A stretch of 64,000 nucleotides of DNA, taken from contig NZ_CP048711.1 of NCBI RefSeq assembly GCF_010669285.1, positions 2,418,001 through 2,482,000 on the forward strand, in the 5' to 3' direction. The position numbers and the translations under genes were made by a program. Of the stretch, positions 17,449 to 26,636 are shown piece after piece. The stretch's first letter is position 1; every line of letters starts with the position of its first letter. Origin of the DNA: Kineobactrum salinum. Its GTDB lineage: Bacteria > Pseudomonadota > Gammaproteobacteria > Pseudomonadales > Halieaceae. The notes under the pieces are model-generated. The model was not told where the DNA came from and did not search any database. It saw only the letters and a list, made by a program, of their open reading frames with translations.

Positions 17449-18852
17449 TCACATGTCCAGGTCCTTCATCTTGCGGGTCAGAGTGTTGCGGCCCCAGCCC
17501 AGCAGTTCGGCTGCGTCCCGCTTGCGGCCGCGGGTGTGCTCCAGCGCGACGTCGATCATGGCGCGCTCGAACATTGGCACTGCGTTGCGCAGGATATGGT
17601 GCTTGCCCTGTACCAGTTCATTGCGGGCCCATTGACACAAGACTTCATTCCACGGCTGCGGGCTGCTGCTGGGACTGGGCACGGAGGCTTTGCCGAGTTC
17701 CGGCGGCAGGTCCCGCGGATGGATTTCGCGGCCGGAGGCCATCACCGTCAGCCAGCGGCAGGTATTCTCCAGTTGGCGCACATTGCCCGGCCATGGCAGG
17801 GTGCCGAGGAAGCGCTCGGTCTCCGGTAGCAGGATCTTGGGCTCGCCGCCCAGCTCGTCCGCTGCCTTGCGGAAAAAGAACTTCACCAGGCGCGGGATGT
17901 CTTCGCGCCGCTCCGCCAGTCGGGGGATATGGATACGGATGACATTCAGGCGGTGGAACAGGTCCTCCCTGAAATCTCCCCGCAGCACCCGTTCCTCCAG
18001 GTCCTGATGGGTGGCCGCAATGATGCGCACATCCACTTTCACGGGAGTATGGCCACCGACCCGGTAGAATTCGCCGTCCGCCAGCACCCGCAGCAGCCGG
18101 GTCTGGGTCTCCGCCGGCATGTCCCCGATCTCGTCCAGGAACAGGGAGCCGCCGTCGGCCTGTTCAAAGCGGCCCTCGCGCTTGTTGTTGGCCCCGGTGA
18201 AGGCACCCTTCTCGTGCCCGAACAGTTCCGATTCCATCAGGTCCCGGGGAATGGCTGCCATGTTCAGCGCGATGAAGGGTTGCTGTGAGCGGGGACTGTG
18301 GCGGTGAAGAGCGCGGGCCACCAGTTCCTTGCCGGTGCCGGATTCGCCGTTGATCAACACCGTGATATTGCTCTGCGCAAGACGGCCGATGGCGCGGAAC
18401 ACCTCCTGCATCGCGGGTGCCTCGCCGATGATCTCGGTTTCCGGCGGCTCTTCCGAGAGCGTCAGTTCGCCGCGCCTTTCCTTTGCATGGGCCAGCGCGC
18501 GCTCGGTAATGGCGACGACCTCATCAATGTCGAAAGGTTTGGGCAGGTATTCGAAGGCACCGCGTTGATAGGAGGCAACGGCACTGTCCAGGTCTGAATG
18601 GGCGGTGGTAATGATTACCGGCAGCTCCGGGTGCTGCTGGTTGATCAGCGACAGCAGGTCGAGTCCGTCCATGCCCGGCATGCGGATGTCACTGATGATG
18701 ACATCCGGCTGCTCGGTCTGGATGCGCGCCATCAATTGGTCACCGTCGGTAAAGCTCTGGTTGTCGATGCCGGCCTGGCTCAGGGCGCGCTCCAGCACCC
18801 AACGGATTGAGCTGTCGTCGTCAACTACCCAGACTTTAGCGTGTTTCTGCAT
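17449..18852 (-). CDS. glnG: Nitrogen regulatory response regulator NtrC
   Basis: Sigma-54-dependent activator of nitrogen-limitation genes, phosphorylated by NtrB. The 467-residue protein has a receiver domain (phospho-acceptor near residue 55 in IISDIRMPGMD), an AAA+ domain with GESGTGKE (Walker A) and the sigma-54 contact loop GAFTGA, and a Fis-type helix-turn-helix at the C-terminus (RKRDAAELLGWGRNTL). The frame runs further upstream over ntrB, but the ATG at 18852 gives the family N-terminus and a 17-base overlap with ntrB. NtrC-like sites precede glnA (22834-22870). Confidence 0.97.
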   Translation of the reverse strand: MQKHAKVWVVDDDSSIRWVLERALSQAGIDNQSFTDGDQLMARIQTEQPDVIISDIRMPGMDGLDLLSLINQQHPELPVIITTAHSDLDSAVASYQRGAFEYLPKPFDIDEVVAITERALAHAKERRGELTLSEEPPETEIIGEAPAMQEVFRAIGRLAQSNITVLINGESGTGKELVARALHRHSPRSQQPFIALNMAAIPRDLMESELFGHEKGAFTGANNKREGRFEQADGGSLFLDEIGDMPAETQTRLLRVLADGEFYRVGGHTPVKVDVRIIAATHQDLEERVLRGDFREDLFHRLNVIRIHIPRLAERREDIPRLVKFFFRKAADELGGEPKILLPETERFLGTLPWPGNVRQLENTCRWLTVMASGREIHPRDLPPELGKASVPSPSSSPQPWNEVLCQWARNELVQGKHHILRNAVPMFERAMIDVALEHTRGRKRDAAELLGWGRNTLTRKMKDLDM

Positions 18853-19906
18853 GGCTCGGTTCCATTGGCAAATAGAGGGTGAAGCGGGTATTACCGGGCT
18901 CGCTCTCGCACTCCAGCAGGCCGCCGTGGCGGTTGATGATGGACTGGGCGATGGAGAGCCCCAGTCCGGAGCCGTTGGCGCGGCCGGTGACCATCGGCGC
19001 AAAGATAGATTGCTGCAGGTCAGCGGGAATGCCCGGGCCGTTGTCGATGATGTCCACCCGACACACCAGCCGGTGGCGCAAGGCACCGATGGTGAACTGG
19101 CGCTGGGAGCGGGTGCGCAGCAGGATATGGCAGCGTTCCGGCTGCTCTGCCGCCTGCAGCGCATTGCGCATGATATTGAGCACCGCCTGCACCAATTGCG
19201 AGCGATCCGCGGGCAGGGAGGGCAGGCTGGGGTCATAATCGCGGCTGATCTGCAACTGATTGCTGACCTCCGCGGAAATGAGGTTGCGCACATGTTCGAT
19301 GATTTCGTGAATGTTGGTGTCTTCCAGCACCAGCTGCTGGTGGGGGCCCAGCAGACGGTCGACCAGGTCGCGCAACCGGTCGGCCTCGCGGATGATTATC
19401 CGGGTATATTCCGCCAGTTCATCGTTGGGCAGCTCCTTTGCCAGCAGTTGGGCCGCACCCCGCACCCCGCCCAGCGGGTTCTTGATTTCATGGGCCAGGC
19501 CCCGGATGACCGCGCGAGTGGTCTCCTGGGCGTGGAGCATGCTCTCCTCGCGGCTTATGCGCTGCAGCCGGTCTACCGGCAACAGCTCCAGCAGCAGGCA
19601 ATAGTCCGGCTCGAAGCTGGTTATCGGAGTGGCGATCAAGTCGATCTGGATTTCCTGGCCGGAGTGCAGGGTCAGGGCGAGGCTGCGCCGGGCCAGTGTG
19701 GCGCGGGCGTCCCTGGCCTGCTCCAGCGTTTGCAGGAACTCGCGGGGGCGGATCACCAGCTGACCGGCATGGGCTCCCATGGCCCGGGTGGCGGAGGCCT
19801 CCAGCAGCACCTCGGCCGCCGAGTTGATCGCCGTCACGTGCAGGCCCTGGTCCAGGGCTATCACCCCGGTGCTGATGTGCTCGAGAATGTCTGGCGGGTG
19901 TTGCAT
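18836..19906 (-). CDS. glnL: Nitrogen sensor histidine kinase NtrB
   Basis: A cytosolic kinase/phosphatase for NtrC, controlled by PII. The 356-residue protein has a PAS domain (ISTGVIALDQGLHVTAIN at the start), the HisKA phospho-acceptor in GLAHEIKNPLGG, and an ATPase domain with DNGPGIP and SGLGLSIAQ. The frame is open to an ATG at 19969 (377 residues). The ATG at 19906 fits the family length and N-terminus better; neither has a strong ribosome site. Its 3' end overlaps ntrC by 17 bases. Confidence 0.94.
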   Translation of the reverse strand: MQHPPDILEHISTGVIALDQGLHVTAINSAAEVLLEASATRAMGAHAGQLVIRPREFLQTLEQARDARATLARRSLALTLHSGQEIQIDLIATPITSFEPDYCLLLELLPVDRLQRISREESMLHAQETTRAVIRGLAHEIKNPLGGVRGAAQLLAKELPNDELAEYTRIIIREADRLRDLVDRLLGPHQQLVLEDTNIHEIIEHVRNLISAEVSNQLQISRDYDPSLPSLPADRSQLVQAVLNIMRNALQAAEQPERCHILLRTRSQRQFTIGALRHRLVCRVDIIDNGPGIPADLQQSIFAPMVTGRANGSGLGLSIAQSIINRHGGLLECESEPGNTRFTLYLPMEPSHAETR

Positions 19907-20163
19907 GCTTGCCCCATGATTGACCGCTGTTGGACGGCGCGCCACCAGACCAAGCAATAATGGAGCCATAAAAGCCTGGCTGCGAGAGAAAAGTACCTCT
20001 GTCCAAAACGTAGGCTACCTGGCGGTAGCAAGTACACACTTCAGGGGATAAACCGCCGTTGGGACTTTAGCTGGCTTGCTGTCAGGCGTCGTGCCGGTCA
20101 TGACGTCCCCGAACGTGCACCAATATAGTGCGCCAGCGCAGAGGCGCGGTCCAGCAAAATTTA

Positions 20164-20694
20164 TCAGTTGCGGTTCTGGGTATTGAACGGCCGCATCACG
20201 TAGACCCGTACCGGCTCGGAAGTGGCTACCGGCTCACCATTGCTGTCCAGCCGGCGTACCGTCAGATCGTGGCCGCCGCGCAGGATGTTACTCAATTCCC
20301 AACTGCTACTGTTTTGGGGCGGGACGACCGCGCTGCCATCGAGCAGCAGTTCCAGCATTTCCCCCTCCGCCAGCGGCGGTGAAGTGCTTGCCTGGACACT
20401 GAAGTTGCCCGCTGCCCCGATCGGTATCACGGTCTCATTCTGGGGGCTGGTGATGGCGAGCTGTGGAGCGGAGGCCGGCTTGTCAGAGCCGGATTCGGGC
20501 GCACGCCTGGGCTGGACTGACGGATCCGGAGCCGGGGTGGTATTCAGGGGCTTGAGCTCGACCTGCTCATTTTTGGTGCTGCCGTCGGGGGGCTTGTCGG
20601 TGAAGACAACATTGCCTTCCGCGTCGGTGGATTTATAGATCTGGGCCTGGGTGAGCAGGGGCCAGCACAATAGCAACAACAGCAATCGGGTCAT
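20164..20694 (-). CDS. DUF4124 periplasmic protein
   Basis: A 176-residue protein with an N-terminal signal peptide (MTRLLLLLLCWPLLTQAQ), immediately followed by a DUF4124 domain (IYKSTDAEGNVVFTDKPP). A Pro/Ser-rich linker and a C-terminal beta-sandwich-like part with NILRGGHDLTVRRLD follow. Function unknown; proteins of this type commonly sit between glnA and ntrB in gammaproteobacteria, as here. The large upstream extension of the frame crosses palindromic repeats and is not coding. Confidence 0.85.
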   Translation of the reverse strand: MTRLLLLLLCWPLLTQAQIYKSTDAEGNVVFTDKPPDGSTKNEQVELKPLNTTPAPDPSVQPRRAPESGSDKPASAPQLAITSPQNETVIPIGAAGNFSVQASTSPPLAEGEMLELLLDGSAVVPPQNSSSWELSNILRGGHDLTVRRLDSNGEPVATSEPVRVYVMRPFNTQNRN

Positions 20695-20809
20695 CGGGGT
20701 CTGCCTTCGCCTCGGGGCGGTGATCGTGGCAACGATAGCATGGGTTGGGCTTGCATGAGTAGGCTGGGTTGGTTCCAGTCCGGTGAGTCCTGAATTGGAG
20801 GCAGGTCCC

Positions 20810-20921
20810 GGGCCGGATCTGCGGTAGTCCTGCGGAGACACGCCGTGAACCCATCCCTGGGGGCTCGGTTGCAGCATCCATGCTGCAAACGGTCTCCGCA
20901 GGACTACCGCAGACCCGGCCC
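20810..20921 (+). repeat. Palindromic element copy 2
   Basis: Inverted arms of 30 bases (20810-20839 and 20892-20921, one mismatch) surround the 52-nt core (20840-20891). The core starts ACGCCGT and ends AAACG. The inner arm ends are AGAC and GTCT as in the other copies; the remainder of the arms (including TAGTCCTGCGG) is specific to this copy. Confidence 0.9.
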
Positions 20922-21033
20922 TACCCTCACGGAATTTAAGTTGCAACGATGTTGCGTCTGCTGAAGTGCGATGGGTGTCGATGTTTCTTCTATCGCCTCT
21001 CCCCACATTGAATTCGAAGCGACGAAGGTAGGG

Positions 21034-21141
21034 CCGGCTACATGGGGGACCCTGCAGAGACCGTATGCGACATGGATGTCGCATCCGAGGCCCCATGGAG
21101 GGGTTCACGGCGTGTCTCTGCAGGGTCCCCCATGTAGCCGG
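21034..21141 (-). repeat. Palindromic element copy 3
   Basis: Perfect 28-bp arms (21034-21061 and 21114-21141) flank the 52-nt core (21062-21113), which is in the same orientation as copy 1 and opposite to copy 2. The arms share only AGAC/GTCT with other copies. Core differences from copy 2 include compensatory changes in the small hairpin (GCGACAT/ATGTCGC here). Confidence 0.9.
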
Positions 21142-21169
21142 GCCGGGACTTAACTGTCTTGGTCCAGGC

Positions 21170-21195
21170 AAAAAAAAAGCCCGCACGAGGCGGGC
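21170..21195 (-). terminator. Rho-independent terminator of glnA
   Basis: On the minus strand, 28 bases after the glnA stop, a 6-bp GC stem (GCCCGC/GCGGGC, loop of five) is followed directly by nine T residues (A-run 21170-21178 on the plus strand). A textbook intrinsic terminator. Confidence 0.9.
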
Positions 21196-21222
21196 CAAAA
21201 CGTGACGTGTGGCTGTTGCCAG

Positions 21223-22629
21223 CTACACGGAATAGTACATGTCGAACTCGACCGGGTGGGTAGTCATGTTCAGGCGCTGAACGTCGTTTTCCTTCAGCGC
21301 GATATAGCCATCGATCATGTCGTCAGTGAAGACGCCGCCGGCCGTCAGGAATGCGCGATCGGCATCCAGGGCTTCCAGCGACATGGTCAGGCTGGAGGAG
21401 ACGGTGGGAATGGCCTTGCCCTCTTCCGGCGGCAGGTCGTACAGGTCCTTGTCGGCGGCATCGCCGGGGTGCAGCTTGTTCTGGATGCCGTCGATACCGG
21501 CCATCAGCAGCGCCGCAAAGGCCAGGTAGGGGTTGGCGGCCGGGTCGGGGAAGCGCACTTCCACCCGCTTGCCCTTGGGGCTGGGCTCATAGGGGATGCG
21601 GATGGAGGCAGAGCGGTTGCGGGCTGAATAGGCCAGCATTACCGGGGCCTCGAAGCCGGGCACCAGGCGCTTGTAGGAGTTGGTGGACGGGTTGGTGAAG
21701 GCATTCAGCGCGCGGGCGTGCTTGATGATGCCGCCAATATAGTACAGGGCGGTCTCGGACAGGCCGGAATAGCCGTCGCCAGCGAAAATGTTTTCGCCGT
21801 CTTTGGAGATGGACTGGTGCACGTGCATGCCGGAGCCATTGTCACCCACCAGCGGCTTGGGCATGAAGGTGGCGGTTTTGCCGTAGGCGTGGGCCACGTT
21901 GTGCACGCAGTACTTGAGGATCTGGACCTCATCGGCCTTTTTGACCAGGGTATTGAATTTGACCCCGATTTCGCACTGGCCCGCGGTGCCGACCTCGTGG
22001 TGGTGAACTTCGATGGGCAGGCCCATCTGCTCCATTGCGGTGCACATCGCAGCCCGGATATCGTGCAGCGAGTCTACGGGAGGGACCGGAAAGTAGCCGC
22101 CCTTGACCCGGGGGCGGTGACCGATATTGCCATCTTCGAAGGAAAGATTGGAGGCCCAGGCGGCTTCCTGGGAACTGATGGTGTAGCCGGCGCTGCTGAT
22201 GTCGGCGTGCCACTTGATATCGTCAAACACGAAGAACTCGGGCTCGGGCCCAAAAAATGCGGTGTCGCCGATGCCGGTGGACTTCAGGTAGTCCTGGGCG
22301 CGATGGGCGACGGAGCGGGGGTCGCGCTCATAGCCCTGCATGGTGGTCGGTTCGACGATGTCGCAGCGCAGGATGATGGTGGCATCATCGGTGAAGGGAT
22401 CCAGCACGGAGGTGCTGTCGTCGGGCATCAGGATCATGTCTGACTCGTTGATCCCTTTCCAGCCGGCGATGGAGGAGCCGTCGAACATCTTGCCCTCTTC
22501 AAAAAACTCATCGTCAATTTCGGTCGCCGGGATGGTGACATGCTGTTCCTTGCCGTGAGTATCGGTAAAGCGAAGGTCGATCCAGCGCACTTCATTTTCT
22601 TTGATCAGGTTCAGAGTCTGCTCTGACAT
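21223..22629 (-). CDS. glnA: Glutamine synthetase, type I
   Basis: Makes glutamine from glutamate, ammonia and ATP. The 468-residue length is that of proteobacterial GlnA. Motifs: [10 protein letters not shown], the ATP/metal site [10 protein letters not shown], the NRSASIRIP segment, and the adenylylation Tyr in [10 protein letters not shown], so activity should be controlled by GlnE. The frame extends upstream, but the ATG at 22629 has GGAGGA upstream and gives MSEQTLNLI. It carries its own terminator and a sigma-54 promoter with NtrC-like sites, and shares direction with ntrBC downstream. Confidence 0.98.
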   Translation of the reverse strand: MSEQTLNLIKENEVRWIDLRFTDTHGKEQHVTIPATEIDDEFFEEGKMFDGSSIAGWKGINESDMILMPDDSTSVLDPFTDDATIILRCDIVEPTTMQGYERDPRSVAHRAQDYLKSTGIGDTAFFGPEPEFFVFDDIKWHADISSAGYTISSQEAAWASNLSFEDGNIGHRPRVKGGYFPVPPVDSLHDIRAAMCTAMEQMGLPIEVHHHEVGTAGQCEIGVKFNTLVKKADEVQILKYCVHNVAHAYGKTATFMPKPLVGDNGSGMHVHQSISKDGENIFAGDGYSGLSETALYYIGGIIKHARALNAFTNPSTNSYKRLVPGFEAPVMLAYSARNRSASIRIPYEPSPKGKRVEVRFPDPAANPYLAFAALLMAGIDGIQNKLHPGDAADKDLYDLPPEEGKAIPTVSSSLTMSLEALDADRAFLTAGGVFTDDMIDGYIALKENDVQRLNMTTHPVEFDMYYSV

Positions 22630-22747
22630 TGGGTGTCCTCCGTGGGGTATGAGATCGTGCAGCCAATCTGGCGCGTGCGTGTTCCTGGTCCTTCGGTTGC
22701 TTGCGAGCGCGCCCTCAACGGCCAGATAACTTGGCATGGTGTGGATA

Positions 22748-22762
22748 GCAAAAGCTGTGCCA
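22748..22762 (-). promoter_or_regulatory. Sigma-54 promoter of glnA
   Basis: On the minus strand the sequence reads TGGCAC-AGCTT-TTGC, a perfect match to the -24/-12 consensus with the required 5-base spacing. Transcription would begin near 22737, about 108 bases before the glnA start codon. Confidence 0.92.
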
Positions 22763-22833
22763 AAACAGTGCCGACGCTAAACCCATGATTTTCCGGGCCT
22801 AAAAGGTGCCTGCGCGCTACCGGGAGCACAATG

Positions 22834-22870
22834 TGATCCATTATGGTGCGTTGGTGATCATTATTGGTGC
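22834..22870. promoter_or_regulatory. Two NtrC-type enhancer sites
   Basis: Two 16-base repeats, 22834-22849 and 22855-22870 (TGATCCATTATGGTGC and TGATCATTATTGGTGC), stand 21 bases apart. On the minus strand each begins GCACCA, matching the left half of the NtrC dyad; the first continues TGGATC, close to the right half. They lie about 105 and 126 bases upstream of the predicted glnA start point, on the same helix face. Confidence 0.7.
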
Positions 22871-23024
22871 GCTGCCAGGGCTGCGGCCAAGCGTGCTCGT
22901 CTACTCGTCTATAGTATCAGTAAAGTCGCGGTCGGGAAGCGGGATTTGGCGTCGACTCGCCCGCGCCGCGGCAAAGCCCGCAATATCACCGCTTCCTGGC
23001 CTGCCACTGCTGCAGTGTCTGCGG

Positions 23025-23030
23025 TATAAT
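23025..23030 (+). promoter_or_regulatory. Putative -10 element of typA
   Basis: A perfect TATAAT 46 bases before the typA start. No convincing -35 is seen at the normal distance (TGCCAC at 23002-23007). The rest of the glnA-typA gap (22630-23075) holds the glnA promoter, the NtrC-type sites and nothing else recognisable. Confidence 0.4.
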
Positions 23031-23075
23031 CCGCGACCTTTTTTTATAGCCGGAACCCCGGACCGAGGAATTCCC

Positions 23076-24887
23076 TTGATCGACAAGCTTCGCAACATCG
23101 CCATTATCGCCCACGTAGACCATGGCAAAACCACGTTGGTGGACTGTCTGCTGAACCAGTCCGGCACGCTGGACCGCCGCTCCGAGGGCGCCGAACGGAT
23201 CATGGATTCCAACGACCAGGAGCGCGAACGGGGCATTACCATTCTCGCCAAGAACACCGCGATCAAGTGGAAGGACTATCGCATCAACATCGTCGACACG
23301 CCCGGCCACGCCGACTTTGGCGGCGAAGTGGAGCGGGTGCTGTCGATGGTGGATTCCGTATTGCTGCTGGTGGATGCCGTCGACGGGCCCATGCCCCAGA
23401 CCCGTTTCGTGACCTCCAAGGCCTTCGAGCAGGGACTCAATCCGATTGTGGTGGTCAACAAGGTGGACCGTCCCGGGGCCCGGCCGGACTGGGTGGTGGA
23501 CCAGGTGTTTGACCTGTTTGACCGCCTCGGCGCTAACGAGGAGCAGCTTGACTTCCCGATCGTGTTCGCCTCCGCGATCCAGGGTACTTCCGGGCTGGAT
23601 CATGCCGACATGGCCGAGGACATGCAGCCGCTGTTCGAGACCATTATCGGCAAGGTACCGGCGCCGGCAGTGAACCGGGATGGCCCGCTGCAACTGCAGA
23701 TCAGCGCGCTGGACTACAACAATTACGTCGGGGTAATAGGGGTCGGCCGCATCACCCGTGGCACCATCAAGCCCAATACCCAGGTCACCGTGGTCGACCG
23801 GCTCGGCAAGACCCGCAACGGCCGGGTACTGCAGGTGATGGGCTATCATGGACTGGACCGGGTGGATGTGCCCGCGGCAGAGGCCGGCGATATCGTCTGT
23901 GTCACCGGCATCGAAGGTCTCAATATTTCCGATACGCTGTGCGATCCCGCTGCGGTGGAGGCGCTGCCCCCGCTACATGTGGACGAGCCGACGGTGAGCA
24001 TGACCTTCCAGGTCAATGATTCGCCCTTTGCCGGCCGCGAGGGCAAGTACGTCACGTCCCGCAACATCAAGGAACGGCTGGAACGCGAGCTGATCCACAA
24101 CGTCGCGCTGCGGGTAGAGCCGGGCGATTCGCCGGACAAGTTCAAGGTGTCCGGCCGCGGCGAGCTGCACCTGTCGGTGCTGATCGAGTCGATGCGCCGG
24201 GAGGGCTTCGAGCTGGGCGTATCCAGGCCCGAAGTGATTCAGAGGGAGATCGACGGCGTGCTGCAGGAACCCTACGAGCAGCTGATGATCGACTGCGAGG
24301 ACCGCCACCAGGGCGCGGTGATGGAAGAGCTGGGTCAGCGTCGCGCGGAGCTGGTGAACATGACCCCGGACGGCAAGGGCCGGGTGCGGCTGGAGTTCAT
24401 TATTCCGGCCCGCGGCCTGATCGGCTTTCGCGGCCTGTTTTTGACCCTGACCTCAGGCAGCGGCATTCTCACCCACGTGTTCGACCACTACGGCCCGGTC
24501 AAGTCCCAGGATATCGTCCATCGCAGCAATGGTGTACTGGTGTCCATGGTCAAGGGCAAGACGCTGGCCTATTCCATCTTCAACCTGCAGGACCGGGGCC
24601 GCATGTTCATCGAGCCCAACGTGGAAGTCTACGAGGGCCAGATCATAGGGCTGCACAGCCGTGGCAACGACCTCACAGTGAACCCGATCAAGGGCAAGCA
24701 GCTCACCAACGTGCGGGCCTCCGGGACCGACGAGGCCCTGACCCTGACTCCGCCTACCCGGCACACGCTGGAGCAGGCGCTGGAGTTCATTGAGGACGAC
24801 GAGTTGGTCGAGGTCACGCCGGAGAGCATTCGCCTGCGCAAGAAGTTCCTGCTGGAGCACGAGCGCCGCCGCGCGAGCCGCGCCTGA
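23076..24887 (+). CDS. typA: Translational GTPase TypA/BipA
   Basis: A ribosome-associated GTPase involved in 50S assembly and stress adaptation. The 603-residue protein has the G1 motif AHVDHGKTT, the G2 region RERGITI, G3 [12 protein letters not shown] and G4 [13 protein letters not shown]-like domains and the BipA-specific C-terminus follow ([16 protein letters not shown]). The start is TTG at 23076 with GAGGAA at 23065-23070, giving [11 protein letters not shown]; the longer upstream frame is non-coding. Divergent from glnA, the common arrangement in gammaproteobacteria. Confidence 0.96.
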   Translation: MIDKLRNIAIIAHVDHGKTTLVDCLLNQSGTLDRRSEGAERIMDSNDQERERGITILAKNTAIKWKDYRINIVDTPGHADFGGEVERVLSMVDSVLLLVDAVDGPMPQTRFVTSKAFEQGLNPIVVVNKVDRPGARPDWVVDQVFDLFDRLGANEEQLDFPIVFASAIQGTSGLDHADMAEDMQPLFETIIGKVPAPAVNRDGPLQLQISALDYNNYVGVIGVGRITRGTIKPNTQVTVVDRLGKTRNGRVLQVMGYHGLDRVDVPAAEAGDIVCVTGIEGLNISDTLCDPAAVEALPPLHVDEPTVSMTFQVNDSPFAGREGKYVTSRNIKERLERELIHNVALRVEPGDSPDKFKVSGRGELHLSVLIESMRREGFELGVSRPEVIQREIDGVLQEPYEQLMIDCEDRHQGAVMEELGQRRAELVNMTPDGKGRVRLEFIIPARGLIGFRGLFLTLTSGSGILTHVFDHYGPVKSQDIVHRSNGVLVSMVKGKTLAYSIFNLQDRGRMFIEPNVEVYEGQIIGLHSRGNDLTVNPIKGKQLTNVRASGTDEALTLTPPTRHTLEQALEFIEDDELVEVTPESIRLRKKFLLEHERRRASRA

Positions 24888-24922
24888 TACGGCCTGCCTG
24901 TGGTGCAAACGGTTCTGCGACA

Positions 24923-25360
24923 GTGAAAGCCTTGCTGCAACGGGTCCGCCATGCCAGCGTGGAGGTGGAGGGCCACTGCGTGGGCGAGATCGGCCCCGGC
25001 TTACTGGTATTCCTGGGCCTGGATCGGGGCGACGACCGCGTCGTGGGCAGCCGCATGCTGGACAAGTTGCTGGCCTATCGCCTGTTCGCGGATGCCGCCG
25101 GGCGCATGAACAGCAGTGTCAGCGATGTCGCCGGCGGCGTTCTGCTGTTGTCCCAGTTTACCCTGTCCGCAGACACCCGCCGGGGCCTGCGCCCCAGTTT
25201 TTCCAGCGCCCTGCCGCCGGCTGAGGCGGAGCCGCTGTACCAGTGGATGCTGGTGCAGTTGCGCGAGCGCCATCCCGTGGTGGCGGCCGGACAGTTCGGC
25301 GCCGATATGCAGGTCAGTCTGGTCAATGACGGGCCGGTAACGTTTCTGCTGGAACTGTAG
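24923..25360 (+). CDS. dtd: D-aminoacyl-tRNA deacylase
   Basis: Removes D-amino acids (and glycine mischarged on tRNA-Ala) from tRNAs. The 145-residue protein carries both DTD active-site motifs: SQFTL near the middle and the Gly-cisPro segment NDGPVT close to the C-terminus. It starts with GTG at 24923 (MKALLQRVRHASVEV), 35 bases after typA, and ends next to a hexamer tandem repeat. Confidence 0.96.
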   Translation: MKALLQRVRHASVEVEGHCVGEIGPGLLVFLGLDRGDDRVVGSRMLDKLLAYRLFADAAGRMNSSVSDVAGGVLLLSQFTLSADTRRGLRPSFSSALPPAEAEPLYQWMLVQLRERHPVVAAGQFGADMQVSLVNDGPVTFLLEL

Positions 25361-25369
25361 AGACTGTTG

Positions 25370-25405
25370 CCGCAACCGCAACCGCAACCGCAACCGCAAC
25401 CGCAA
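25370..25405 (+). repeat. Hexamer microsatellite (CCGCAA)6
   Basis: Six perfect tandem copies of CCGCAA, 9 bases after the dtd stop and before the convergent elaA stop at 25458. Non-coding; possibly variable in number between strains. Confidence 0.95.
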
Positions 25406-25457
25406 CTCTGGGATTCATTCGGATCGGCCGCCACTGACAACGGCCGCCGGCTTCAGC

Positions 25458-25919
25458 TTAGCTGCCCGCGGCGTAGCGCATGTGGATATGCTCGATGCCA
25501 TCTTCCAGGTAGAGGCCGCCCTCGGCGACAAAGCCGAGACTGCTGTAGAAGTTGCGCAGATAGGCCTGGGCGCCGATGTAGATGTCCTGCTGCGGCCACT
25601 GCCGCTGGTTGAACTCGATACCCCGCCGCACCAGCTCACGCCCCAGACTGCCGCCACGGCTGTGGGGCGCCACCACGACCCGGCCCAGGGAACTTTCCGG
25701 ATAGCTGGCACCCGGCGGCAAACAGCGCTGACAGGCCAGCGTCTCGCCATCCTCGACATAGCGCATGTGCCAGGCCTGCAGGTCCAGCCCGTCCAGATCC
25801 TGGTAGATGCACTGCTGTTCCACCACGAACACCTGCTGGCGCAACTGCAGCAGGGCGTACAGTTCGGCCGGACTCATCTCGTGGAATGGCGTGTTGCGCC
25901 AGTAACGCTGCCCGCTCAA
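25458..25919 (-). CDS. elaA: GNAT acetyltransferase, ElaA family
   Basis: A 153-residue GNAT protein with the ElaA signature LRQQVFVVEQQCIYQDLDGLD near the N-terminus, an acetyl-CoA loop (VVVAPHSRGGSLGREL) and a C-terminal GFVAEGGLYLEDGIEHIHM. Substrate unknown. The proposed start is TTG at 25919, overlapping the slyD stop (TTGA), which retains the usual N-terminal segment; ATG at 25877 would truncate it. Probably co-transcribed with slyD. Confidence 0.88.
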   Translation of the reverse strand: MSGQRYWRNTPFHEMSPAELYALLQLRQQVFVVEQQCIYQDLDGLDLQAWHMRYVEDGETLACQRCLPPGASYPESSLGRVVVAPHSRGGSLGRELVRRGIEFNQRQWPQQDIYIGAQAYLRNFYSSLGFVAEGGLYLEDGIEHIHMRYAAGS

Positions 25920-26398
25920 TGGTGGTGGCCGCCGTCGCCATGGGCGTGCCCATGGGCGACTTCCTCTGCCGTGGCCGCTCGCACTGCGGTGATGTCGATC
26001 ACAAACTGCAGGGTTTTGCCTGCCAGCGGATGATTGGGATCGATTTCAGCGCTGTGACGTCCGACCCGGGTAACGGTGACCGGCTGAGGCCCGCGATCGG
26101 TATTGAGCTGTACCGGCATGCCGGGGCGCAACTTGCCGCGGTAGATCAGGTGCTTGACGGGCACCCGCTGCGCCGGACCGGGCTTGCGCTCGCCGTAGGC
26201 ATCCTCCGGTGCGAGGGTGACCTCCACATGGGCGCCCGCTTCCAGGCCTTCCAGCGCCGCCTCCAGCGCAGGCAGGATATTGCCGGCGCCGTGCAGGTAG
26301 GCTGTGGCCTCCGAGCCGTGGGAACTCTCCAGTTCCCGACCCTCCGTATCGCGCAGTGAATAGTGGAAACTGGCGACGCATTGCTGGCTTATCTTCAC
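25916..26398 (-). CDS. slyD: FKBP-type peptidyl-prolyl isomerase, SlyD-like
   Basis: A 160-residue proline isomerase/chaperone with FKBP halves (FHYSLRDTEGRELESS and DPNHPLAGKTLQFVIDI) split by an insert-in-flap domain (about residues 70-120, APEDAYGERKPG...). A short His-rich tail (HGHAHGDGGHHH) could bind Ni or other metals. The tail is shorter than in enterobacterial SlyD, so a metal-storage role is less certain. It starts with ATG at 26398 and is followed by elaA with overlapping codons. Confidence 0.92.
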   Translation of the reverse strand: MKISQQCVASFHYSLRDTEGRELESSHGSEATAYLHGAGNILPALEAALEGLEAGAHVEVTLAPEDAYGERKPGPAQRVPVKHLIYRGKLRPGMPVQLNTDRGPQPVTVTRVGRHSAEIDPNHPLAGKTLQFVIDITAVRAATAEEVAHGHAHGDGGHHH

Positions 26399-26636
26399 GC
26401 TTGCGGATCCGGCAAAAATGAGGCGGGCAGTCTATCATGGCATCTGGCTTGACGCAGGCCGCCGAGGGCGCCATGACCGTAGAATACAATTAACTCCATC
26501 CTGAACATTCTCCCCCGGGGCATTAGTTGCTACTATTGGGCCCGCCCCCGGGGGCCGGATTGGCAGACCCGGCAGCGACCACTGGTCAGCGGTAACCGCC
26601 AGAACAACTTGTAGAAGACTGGAAACGAGCACCCCG

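Larger units (their letters stand above)
20803..21151. repeat. Composite inverted region holding palindrome copies 2 and 3
   Basis: The two palindromic elements here are in opposite orientation. They are bounded by related inverted ends (AGGTCCCGGGCCGG at 20803-20816; CCGGGCCGGGACTT at 21138-21151, 12 of 14 bases complementary). They are joined by an inverted 11-mer (CCGGCCCTACC at 20915-20925; GGTAGGGCCGG at 21027-21037). The whole region is therefore a larger imperfect palindrome between the DUF4124 gene and the glnA terminator. The stretch 20695-20802 before it holds no recognisable signal. Confidence 0.75.

Noticed and set aside
16914-17635. Open frames across the repeat block between trmL and ntrC
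   Set aside because: Their translations only reflect the tandem repeats, run into ntrC on the wrong strand and lack ribosome sites.
20014-20029. Hairpin GCTACC-TGGC-GGTAGC upstream of ntrB
   Set aside because: Only a 6-bp stem with no T-run and not repeated elsewhere; not enough to call a regulator or terminator in the 20-kb gap (19970-20163).
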